A stretch of 64,000 bases of DNA from Populus alba (taxonomy: Eukaryota; Streptophyta; Magnoliopsida; Malpighiales; Salicaceae), in NCBI RefSeq assembly GCF_005239225.2, contig NC_133284.1, positions 7,565,121 through 7,629,120 of the forward strand. The letters run 5' to 3'. A program made the position numbers and the translations under genes. The notes beneath the pieces were generated by a model. It was not told the DNA's origin, did no database searches, and was given only the letters and a program-made list of their open reading frames with translations. Positions 23,270-31,696 of the stretch are shown here, piece by piece (position 1 is the first letter of the stretch; each line of letters starts with the position of its first letter).

Positions 23270-23588
23270 CATGTGCGTCTGCGTTGTGTCTGCGGCTGCG
23301 GCTGCGGCTGCGGGCCTGAAAGAAGCTAAAGAGTCCTCGTCCATGAAAATTAAATTAAATCTTCCTGACTGAGGCACTATCAAGTTACTTTACAAAATAA
23401 AAAAATAAAAAAGGGGATAGGAAGGAAAATTCAGTCACTCATCTGCTTTGACAAAACAGTAGTAAACAAAAATCAGCTCCTAACAAAGCAAAACTGGGCC
23501 AGCTAAGATAAAGGTAAATCTAAAACCTAAAACCATTGACAAACCCGGTTCTTCTCTGCTCCATAATACAAGAAAATATTTGCTTAAA
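23270..23588. other. Short intergenic stretch
   Basis: Contains the GCGGCTGC repeat (23289-23313) and unique AT-rich sequence. No gene seen. Confidence 0.4.
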
Positions 23589-23591
23589 GCA

Positions 23592-24754
23592 CTAATCTGT
23601 TATTCTCCGGAACTTCATGCTTTCTTCGTCCAAGTTTGTGACGTCCTTCCTCTTTTTGGACAACTTGGCTGGATTCTGGAATCCATTTTGCTCCTCGGTA
23701 AATTGTGCTGCCAGCCATGCGAGCCCGTAATTCTTCCGAGCTCTCACCTTCCTTTGCTCTCTCCAGAACCTCAAAAACAGAGCATTAATTGGTTATAAAC
23801 GTTTGGATAATAAGCATGGTTTAGAAACGTTCTGAAACAAAATAATCACCTGTCCAAATGGGCTAAATAGCTGTCTGAGATCTTTCTCTTTTGCCTCAAA
23901 AGCTACATCTCTCACAAGTAGTTTTGTGGAACTCCTATCCTTCCACTGCATGTTCATCCTTCTGGGCATGGCAAAGTTGTAAAATAAGAGCATGGCCATC
24001 CAAAACAGTTCCCTGAACAAAAGACTGGAAAAATGAAGGTGAGCAAAAACAGCAGCAGATTTCAACAACTATACACAAGGTCTGGATTTGTAATTACTTG
24101 TAGATCTCTGCAGATATATATTTGTAGCTGTTTCCACAGAATCAAACTCTATAAAGCCAAACCCATTGAAACATTCTTCCCTTTTTTCATGTGCTTCTTT
24201 ATCTGCATGAGAAACGAATGAAATGAAATCCAACATAAGAGCGATACAGAACATACAACACAGTTAAGGTTACAATGATCTAGATTATTACCCTGACACA
24301 GAAGTGCTTTTTCAAAATTTCATCAGCAGTCTTGAGGTTCAGGTTCTTGACAAACAAAGATCGCGACTGTAGCAAAACAGACAACAAACCAAAAAATTAG
24401 CAATAAAATCAATCTCTTATGATCCACAATCTTTTTTGGTATCATATAATTCACAACCTTGCAGTAGTATAGTTCCAAAATTGAAGGAGATCGATTTACT
24501 ATATCTATAAATTCAAAAAAGAAAAAAGAAAAAAAAGATAAGGAAATAAATGCAGAGGAGAGATGATATGTGTCTAACCTCAATTCTATCAGGATCAATA
24601 TCCATTTCGGATATTTCTTCCAAACTTTGCTCCAGTATCACCCTCTTGGCATCTTGTTCACCCGCAGCTGAATCATTTTTTTCATCACTCTTAGAGATTG
24701 AACTTTGAATAAGAATACTGGCAGTAGTCCACTCCAAATATAATGGAACACCCC
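23592..24754 (-). pseudogene. Pseudogene of the C-terminus of an RBM19/MRD1-type multi-RRM protein
   Basis: On the minus strand, exon-like blocks follow the order of plant multiple RNA-binding domain proteins, nucleolar factors for pre-rRNA processing. They are VPLYLEWTTASILIQ..DPDRIE (24754-24582), SRSLFVKNLNLKTADEILKKHF (written in full only as this 22-residue block's first part SRSLFVKNLNLK, 24360-24300), FGFIEFDSVETAT (24200-24120), TVLDGHALILQLCHAQKDEH (about 24010-23950), SSTKLLVRDVAFEAKEKDLR with RNP-like QLFSPFGQ (23940-23850), and EEQNGFQNPAKLSKKRK to a stop (23700-23592). Frames shift within three blocks (after VSMG, after AQKDEH, and before QFTEEQ), and the exon carrying the RNP motif after SPFGQ is missing. 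Introns are kept, so this is a duplicated, not a processed, pseudogene. The N-terminal RRMs are absent. Confidence 0.85.
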
Positions 24755-25016
24755 TGTTTGCTAATTTTTTTGTTAATTAAAATAATTTTTTTATTCAATC
24801 AAATGATAATAAAAATAAACACGCATATTAAATTATGTTTGCTAATTTTTTATTAATTAAAATATATATTTTTTCAAATAATATTTTTAATATGTCCAGC
24901 CATGTATAATATATTTTTTCCTTTTATTTTACTCATATAATTTAATATGTATGTTTATTTTTATTATCGTTTGATTGAATAAAAAAACTATTTTAATTAA
25001 CAAAATTTAGCAAACA
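24755..25016. mobile_element. Fold-back MITE with ~80-bp inverted arms
   Basis: The left arm starts TGTTTGCTAATTTTTTTGTT and the right arm ends with its inverse (AACAAAATTTAGCAAACA). Long stretches such as TTCAATCAAATGATAATAAA pair with TTATTATCGTTTGATTGAA. Removing it would nearly close a hairpin. It abuts the end of the RNA-binding pseudogene, so its insertion may coincide with the truncation. Confidence 0.75.
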
Positions 25017-25559
25017 CAACCGGGTATGTATTTTAATCTACACTTGTCTCTTGATTTTTTCATTTTTATTTTTAGTTATTATTAATTAGTTTTTTTAAAA
25101 AAAATTTATTGGCATACATAATTCTTAATTTATTTCATTACATATATGCGTAAATTTTTTTATTTACAATTAAAAAAATATTTCCAGCTACAAAAATACA
25201 TCAAAAAAACTTGTACATATAATTTATTTTATAGAAAATAAAAATATATGACTCGCAGCAGAGCGCTGATCACATTATTAGTTAAATATAAAGCTAAAAG
25301 ATATGGAAAAAATATTATTTCCTCACACTCAAGAACATTGTGGATTACTATTTGTGGATTACAATAATAATATGTAGTGTTTTGTAATTATTATTTTTTT
25401 GCATTTTGAATTTTTTTTATTATTGATTTTTTTTTTAATTTAGTCCTTATATTTATTGAGATTTAAAGTTGATAATTTATTTTAGTTTGCTATTTATATG
25501 GTTATTACAATATCAAAACAAATATCTCAGTATTGGGTTAATATTAGAAAAATATTCTA
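25017..25559. other. AT-rich intergenic DNA
   Basis: Very AT-rich with long T runs. No gene or clear element seen. Confidence 0.4.
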
Positions 25560-26350
25560 GCATCGTGATATGGTCTATTTTTAAAAAATGTTTAATTATA
25601 TAAAAACTAATTAAGAAAAAAGTAAGTATTAAACTTTGTAGTGTCAATGACATCGTTTGCGAGTTTGGTAAGGTAACCCTGATTGTCCTAATTTGCGGAT
25701 TTAGCAGGGTATTTTTTTTTAAAAAATTGAACTCAATTATGTGATTATCTATTTTTTTATCATATGATTAAAAATATAGTTTTAAAAAAAGAAGTTATTA
25801 AATTTTAGAAAGTCCATGAGCCTGTTCGCAGGTTTGACGAGTTTAATTCTTTTTTTTTTTTTTAACTCAGTTTTTTTATTTCATCCTTTGATATTGAGAT
25901 AATTGAGAATTGAGTTTTATAATTTGTTTTATTTCACTTTCGTTAAGGTTATCATAATTTTAAAAAAGAAGTCTCTGTATTAGATTGAAGCTTGATTTTG
26001 TGATCGTCTATTTTTTTATTATTCTATAATTAAATAAAAAATAGTTTAGAAAAAAAAAATTATTAATCCCAATGGAGTCCATTACTTGGTTTGCAGGTTT
26101 GACATATTGACCCGGGTTACCTGATTCACTGGTTTGTCGGGTTTATTCATCAAATCTGATATATTTTTTTTATCCTTCAAATTTTTATAACTGTTTTTTT
26201 TATTTAACTCTTTTTTAATATTGAATTGGTTGGAAAATAAAAATAATTTACAAAAACAACAAAGTTATCAAACTTATTGAAGTTCATGATTTAGATTGCA
26301 GGGTGATCGAGGTCGATCCAATCTGACATCGTCTCAATATTTTTTAAAAC
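25560..26350. repeat. Degenerate ~230-bp tandem repeat
   Basis: A phrase of the type (T)CCATGAxxTxGTTxGCAGGTTTGAC recurs near 25645, 25808, 26070 and 26283. Each is followed by a GACCCGGGTT- or GGTCGATCC-like segment and a T-rich block with TTTTTTATCATxTGATTAAA. Confidence 0.5.
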
Positions 26351-26529
26351 ATTTATTATTTTTAAAAAAATTTATATTATGCTTTTACCCGAACTTGTTT
26401 TTAAACCCATTAAATTAATTTATTTATTTTAAATTAATTTTTATATAATTTAATTAAAAACTGGAGTAAGACAAGGAATAGAATCCATATATTTCAAGAC
26501 GGAACCGATTGATTAAATTTTAAAAAAGC

Positions 26530-26655
26530 AGTAGTCTGAACCGCAGCGAAGTAGATGCTAATATACTGGCTCTACGCCAGATGCCTGGAGCCATATAAAT
26601 TAAAAATAATTTATACTTTTAATAATTTTTAAATTAAAAAAAGTAGTAGTTTGAA
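26530..26655. repeat. Intact copy of a ~115-bp unit later duplicated and split by insertions
   Basis: The unit TCTGAACCGCAGCGAAGTAG (26535 on) continues through GGCTCTACGCCAGATGCCTG to a second AGTAGTTTGAA at 26645-26655. Its start recurs at 29067-29092 and its remainder at 31098-31150. The second copy is therefore split by the elements described next. Confidence 0.75.
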
Positions 26656-28070
26656 CCAAGGTTGTTAAAATCGCGACACGAAACATGCAAACCAAACTCG
26701 TATCGTAAAAACGTATCGTAAAATCATAAGGAATTTTAAAATATATTAAAAAAATTAACCAACATTGACCATTCTCAATTTATTAATTTTTTAAGTCATA
26801 AACAGATTTAGTTTTATTAAATTACAGGAAATGAATAATAATTTACCAGGGGAAATATAAGGAAAGGGAAGTCTTACGAACAGAGCATGAATAAAAAAGA
26901 GAAAAGAACAAAGATAAGTAATCAAGGGGTAAAACCTCTTACCGAGCATTTGAGCACCAATAGCACATTGTAGGAAATAAGATCCATGGTGGCCATTGCC
27001 TTGACAAAGAAATTCAAATGGAGTAACAGAGTATAGATAAAGAGCCATATCCTTACAGTTGCTTATACATGCCTGAACCAGCGGGATCTTTTTTTGTGCA
27101 TTTACAAAGGTAACCAAGTGTTTGTTCTTTCTCACCAAACATTCTGCCATCTTTCTTTTTCCAACAAAGGCAGCACTAGAAAGACCTGTGTTGCCTTGAT
27201 TATCTTGTATTTCCAATTCTTCTACTGACATCAACTTCACCGACTCCTCCTCAACTCTCAGATGTCCAGAAAAAGCTGCTACATGAAGGGCCGTTCCACC
27301 ATAGGGTTTAATCATGGCCCTTCTTGCATTTGGGTAATGGCTAAGATAGATTTTTATGGCATCCCAGTCTCCATTATGGGCATACTTGTACAGGGTTAGC
27401 AAGGGACCATTCATTTCATTGCTCACCGCTCCTGCCAAGGTTTTTATTCTCTCCCGTGTTAACATCAAGAGGTCGAAGTGGTTGGAAATCTAACAGAGGA
27501 AGAGAATGAGGTCATGGTATTATACCTGAACCTTGTGATGACTGTGACGACTCTGCTTCAACAAATTGCTCTTCGTGGCTTGGTGAATCTTGTTGTTGTT
27601 GCAAATTGTTTGTCTTCGTCGTGTAAGAATCTGTGTACAGCGTGGGGGTAAGGATCAGAAAAACCAGCGATGCCAAGATCTACAGAGCCAATGGCAAACC
27701 AGTGGACGGTGACCGTGAAATACTTGAATTGCGGACAGCTGAGACAAAGAGATAGAGACTGAATCGCTGAGGAATCCTCAGTTTAGGGACGGCTGGTAGA
27801 ATTTTGGGATTTCAAGTTAGGGATTTTTTTGGTTCATGATGAACTGAAATGCCAAGACTGAAGAGAAACATTGCATTTGCTTTGTTAAAGCGAATAGGCA
27901 GTCGACACCTGGCAGATATATGGCATTTTTATTCCTGCTGGCAAAATCGTTAAATCGGTGGCGATTTTACATGATTTTAACGATTTTACTTGATTTTGAT
28001 CCAATTTTACCCATTTTCGAGTTTTACAAGCGATTTAGCATGAGTTAAATCGCAATTTTAACAACCTTGG
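26656..28070. mobile_element. Pack-type TIR element carrying an ankyrin gene fragment
   Basis: The ends are inverted: CCAAGGTTGTTAAAATCGCG at the left and the complement of CCAAGGTTGTTAAAATTGCG at the right (20 of 21 positions match over the terminal 21). The flanking hexamers are TTTGAA (26650-26655) and TCTGAA (28071-28076). Subterminal ATTTTACATGATTTTAACGA-type repeats lie inside the right end. The 1415-bp interior is mostly an ankyrin-repeat gene fragment on the minus strand. Terminal repeats of about 21 bp and a 6-bp flank do not firmly identify a superfamily; Mutator-like is one possibility. Confidence 0.65.
26943..27665 (-). pseudogene. Captured ankyrin-repeat gene fragment (ACD6/ITN1-like N-terminal part)
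   Basis: Minus-strand exon 2 (27489-26943) is open for 182 codons. It encodes TLYKYAHNGDWDAIKIYLS, then an ankyrin repeat (GGTALHVAAFSGHLRVEEE), a second (DNQGNTGLSSAAFVGKRKMA) and a weak third, up to LYLYSVTPFEF. The acceptor is at 27490-27491 and the next donor at 26942-26941. An upstream exon-like block ends at a GT donor at 27525-27524 and encodes a Gln/Ser/Glu-rich stretch with no visible ATG. Full-length relatives carry about seven ankyrin repeats and a PGG membrane domain; both later parts are absent here. In those families the protein sits in membranes and affects defence or salt responses. The fragment keeps an open frame and splice sites, so a transcript is possible but the protein would be truncated. 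Confidence 0.7.
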
Positions 28071-28076
28071 TCTGAA

Positions 28077-29066
28077 CCATAGTTATTAAACCCGGGCCGG
28101 CCCGCCACCCGGGATCCGGTCGACCCGGTGGATGGACCGGTTCGGGTTTGTTAAAAGACCGGCAGGTGCAACAACCCGGAAAAACCCGGGCGAACCGGCG
28201 GGTCGACCCATGACCCGGGCGACCCGGGAGAGACCCGGTTCTTCTTTAAATGTGGTTTCTGTGATTCGGCTTCTCTTCTTCTTTCTTCATCTTCTCTATA
28301 ATGAGCTGATGTTTGCAAGCAAATCACCATTGAAGAGCTGGGTCTCTTGGTTTGGCCAATAGGTGGCTGGGAAAAAAAGGGAGGGGCTCTTTAGTTTTGG
28401 TCAAGGCAGGGGGATGATTGAGAGAGGGACGAGGGAGGTTGTGGCTGGGTCTCTGTGGCAGTTGCTTTGCCAAGTGAAAAGGAAAACTTTAAGAATAATG
28501 CAAAAACAAGCAAATCACCATTGAAGAGCTGGGTCTCTTGGTTTGGCCAATAGGTGGCTGGGAAAAAAAGGGAGGGGCTCTTTAGTTTTGGTCAAGGCAG
28601 GGGGATGATTGAGAGAGGGACGAGGGAGGTTGTGGCTGGGTCTCTGTGGCAGTTGCTTTGCCAAGTGAAAAGGAAAACTTTACTGGTTTTGGGAGAGAAA
28701 ATCCCAAGCAGGGGGGGCGGCTTGTTTTTATTTTTGGTAGAGATAGAGAAAATTTAGGGTTGTGAAATTTTTTTTGGTAGAGATAGGGGGCGGCTTTTAA
28801 TTTTTTTTTCTTTTTAATTAAAAAAAATAAACATATTATTTTTTAATATAAAATAAAAAAATTAAAATATTTTTTAAATTTTATTATTTATAACATTTAT
28901 AATTTATATTCACATGAATTTTTTTGTAATTTTTTCATATAAATATTCAAACTTTAATATATATATTTTTTAATTTTTTCAGGTTGATCCGAGTTAACTC
29001 AGGTTGACCCATAAAATCCAGGACCTTTAACCGGATCAATTCTCAGACCGGATTTAATAACTATGG
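28077..29066. mobile_element. GC-rich TIR element with CCATAGTTATTAAA ends
   Basis: It starts CCATAGTTATTAAACCCGGG and ends CCGGATTTAATAACTATGG, an inverted pair. It is flanked by perfect TCTGAA hexamers at 28071-28076 and 29067-29072. The left 160 bp is dense in CCCGG/ACCCGGG/GACCCGG. The middle has a direct duplication. The right end repeats the theme (GGTTGATCCGAG..CAGGTTGACCC). No transposase is seen. Confidence 0.65.
28316..28682 (+). repeat. Perfect 176-bp direct duplication
   Basis: 28316-28491 and 28507-28682 read identically by eye, from CAAGCAAATCACC to GGAAAACTTTA, with 15 bp between them. Short open frames in both copies are incidental. Confidence 0.85.
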
Positions 29067-29114
29067 TCTGAACCGCAGCGAAGTAGATGCTATTGATATA
29101 TAGCTAAAAGGGAT

Positions 29115-29161
29115 CAGTGTTTTACTGTGGACTGCACTGTGCAGTCCACAGTAAAACACTG
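29115..29161. repeat. Perfect 22-bp inverted repeat (3-nt loop)
   Basis: CAGTGTTTTACTGTGGACTG plus CA pairs exactly with its inverse across the loop CTG. One arm recurs at 29775-29795 as CCACAGTAAAACACTGATTCC (21 nt; the shared part is its first 16). It sits at the proposed 5' end of the Helitron-like element. Confidence 0.85.
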
Positions 29162-29319
29162 TCCCTGTAAAGCAACCTTTTTTTTTTTTTTTTTTTTTTG
29201 ACGTTTTTTTTTCTTCATTTTTTTTTTCTGAGCTGTCCCTTTTTTTTTTTAAGTTTCTTTTTCTTTATTTTTTCTTTGTTTTTTTAAAAAAAAATTTTTG
29301 TTAATGTTAAATTTTTTAT

Positions 29320-30900
29320 ATCTCAAACTTTTATAACATGCATTCTGTGTTTAACAGGTTAACCCAGATTTTTTTCTGATTTTTCTTTTTAATTAATTTT
29401 TTTGTTTAATTTATTTTATAAAAATTAATTATAGGTTAACCTGGTTTCATGAGTTAACCAAATTAATTATGGGTTAACCTGTTAATTTTTTTTTATATGC
29501 AGTTATTAAACTTTCATGACGTGAATCTCAGGTTTGGCGGGTTAACTTGGTTTGAGGGTTAACCCAATTAATTTAGATTTTTTTTTTTTTTTACTGTTTG
29601 CTTTTCTTTTTCTTTATTTTTTCTTTGTTATTTTTAATGGATATTTTTTTAAAAATTTTTTGTTAATGTTAAATTTTTTTCTATCTCAAACTTTTATAAA
29701 ACGCATTCCAAATTTAACGGGTTAACTTAGAATTTTTTTTCTGGTTTTTCTTTTTAATTAATTTTTTCATTTCCACAGTAAAACACTGATTCCTTAGGCG
29801 TTTTTTTTTTTTAAGTTGTCTTAGTTTTTTTAGCTGTTTTTTTTTTATGTTTTTTGGGATTTTTTTTGCTACTTCCTTTGTTTTTTTTTAACAAAATTTT
29901 TTGTTTAATTTAGTTTATTAATGTTTAATTTTTTTTGTTTAGTTGTCAGATTTTCATTATACGTTTTACCGGATTTAACGGGTTAACTTGGTTTGACAAG
30001 TTAAAATAGAATTGCTTTTTTTTCTTTTTTTCTTTTTAATTAATTTTTTTTCGTTTAGTTTAGTTTGTTAATGTTAAATTTCTTTCTATTTAGTTATTAG
30101 ACTTTCATGACATATATCCCGAGTTTCACGGGTTAACCTGGTTTCACGGGAGAACCCAGTTAATTATGGGTTGACCCCGTTAATTTTTTTATTTATTTTT
30201 ATTTTCATAAATTTTTTATTTAATTTAGTTTGTTAATGTTAATTTTTTTTTTTATTTAGTTATCAGACTTACATGATACAAATTCTGAATTTAACGGGTT
30301 AACATGGTTTGACAAGTTAACCCGGATTAGTTTTTGATTTTTTCTTTTTTAATTAATTTTTTTCATTTAGTTAAGTTTGTTAATGTTCACTTTTTTTTTT
30401 ATTTAGTTACTAGACATTCATGACACCGATCCAGGGTTTAACAAGTTAACTTGGTTTGACGAGTTAACCTGAAATTTATTTTTTGTGCTCATTTTTTTTT
30501 ATTTTAAATTAATTTTTTTCATTTAATTTAAATTGTTGATGTTAAATTTTTTTCTATTTAGTTATCAAACTTTCATGACACGGATTCCGGGTTTGACAGG
30601 TTAACCTGGTTTAACGAGTTAGCCCGGTTAATTCTGGGTTAACCCATTAATTTGTTTTTTCATTTTTAATTATCAAACTTTCACGATGCGAATTCAAGGT
30701 ATGACGGGTTAACCTGGTTTGAAGGGTTAACCCAATTAATTCATATTTTTTTTTCTTTTTCTTCATTAGTTTTTTTCTTCCTGTTGGTTTTTTTTTTTTG
30801 TTTTTTTTTTAACTAATCTATTTAATTATCACATTTTTATGACACGGCCTTGCAGTTAAACCCGCGTCCAATGCTATTGGGTTTGGTATTGTAGTCCAAA
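29320..30900 (+). repeat. Degenerate tandem array (about ten units of 105-190 bp)
   Basis: Each unit holds ACTTTCATGACACGGATTCC-like text, then GGGTTTGACGGGTTAACCTG, then GGTTAATTxTGGGTTAACCC, then a T-rich block with GTTAATGTTAAATTT. Unit starts fall near 29330, 29510, 29690, 29950, 30100, 30266, 30415, 30570, 30675 and 30835. It is a minisatellite carried inside the Helitron-like element. Confidence 0.75.
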
Positions 30901-31096
30901 CACTTTTATGCTAAGGGTTAATCCAAGTTTAATGTTATTGTTAATATTATAAATATTACTCTTGGATTAGACGTTGCAACCAAACCTAAGACTCTTGGGT
31001 AAAATTTTGCAAAAAAACCTAGCATTTTTAGATCCTGACTATTTTTGAAATGCAAAAAATAATTGACCCGCGGCATCGCGCGGGGCATATAACTAG

Positions 31097-31696
31097 TTAA
31101 TATACTATTATGGCTCTACGCCAGATGCCTGGAGCCATATAAATTAATAAAAGCGTCTGGATCTTTTCCATGTCTGGATCTTTTCCAGGGCTCGCTCGTT
31201 GTAAGAAAAATGGGCTTTGAGCCGATAAAATACTCCATCACATAACATTAAAGATTAGATAAGTAAAGGACCTAGAATTTACGGCCAAACCCAACTTAAA
31301 AAAAAAAAAAAAAAAAAAAATGTGTAGCTTGAACCTGATACTTCCTCCTGAAAAAAAAGATACTTTATACTTCATTGATTCTTTTGTTATTATTATTATT
31401 ATTATTATACTTTACATGTAGTAAGATATATGTATAAAATGTCACAATGGCCTTTGGCATTGACCAGTAACCCACTGGTTCAATAACTTAACCGAGTCAT
31501 TATTCAAATCAGGTTCTTCAATCTCTCCTGAAGTCCTCAAACGACAAGTCGTCATCCTTGAAAATAACTACATGATAACTCACTCACATCAGACAAGAAC
31601 AAGGGAACAAAAAAAAAGGAGTAAATGCCTCCCTCGTACATGCCACCAAGCATATTACAAGTGAACACCAAGGACAAAAGAAAAAAAGAAGAGTCG
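31097..31696 (+). other. Remainder of the split repeat unit, then upstream region of the next gene
   Basis: 31098-31150 is the right part of the duplicated unit (GGCTCTACGCCAGATGCCTG). A 17-bp direct repeat TCTGGATCTTTTCCA(TG) follows at 31158-31189, then an A24 run at 31297-31320 and a (TTA)n microsatellite near 31387-31408. The sequence just before 31697 is A-rich, as in a 5' leader. An in-frame ATG at 31625 exists. Confidence 0.5.

Larger units (their letters stand above)
29114..31096 (+). mobile_element. Helitron-like element with hairpin and CTAG terminus
   Basis: The right end has the Helitron layout: a GC-rich hairpin CCCGCG-GCATCG-CGCGGG (31067-31084), 8 nt, then CTAG (31093-31096) followed by a host T. 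The left end is placed at TCAGTG after a host A (29113/29114), fitting the A|T insertion rule, but is less certain. It lies inside the duplicated unit, whose sequence (AATATACT..GGCTCTACGCC) resumes right after CTAG. It encodes no Rep/helicase, so it is non-autonomous. Confidence 0.65.

Noticed and set aside
28132..28757. Open frames in the CCCGG-rich and duplicated part of the TIR element
   Set aside because: Produced by GC-rich repeats; the same peptide text appears twice only because of the 176-bp duplication.
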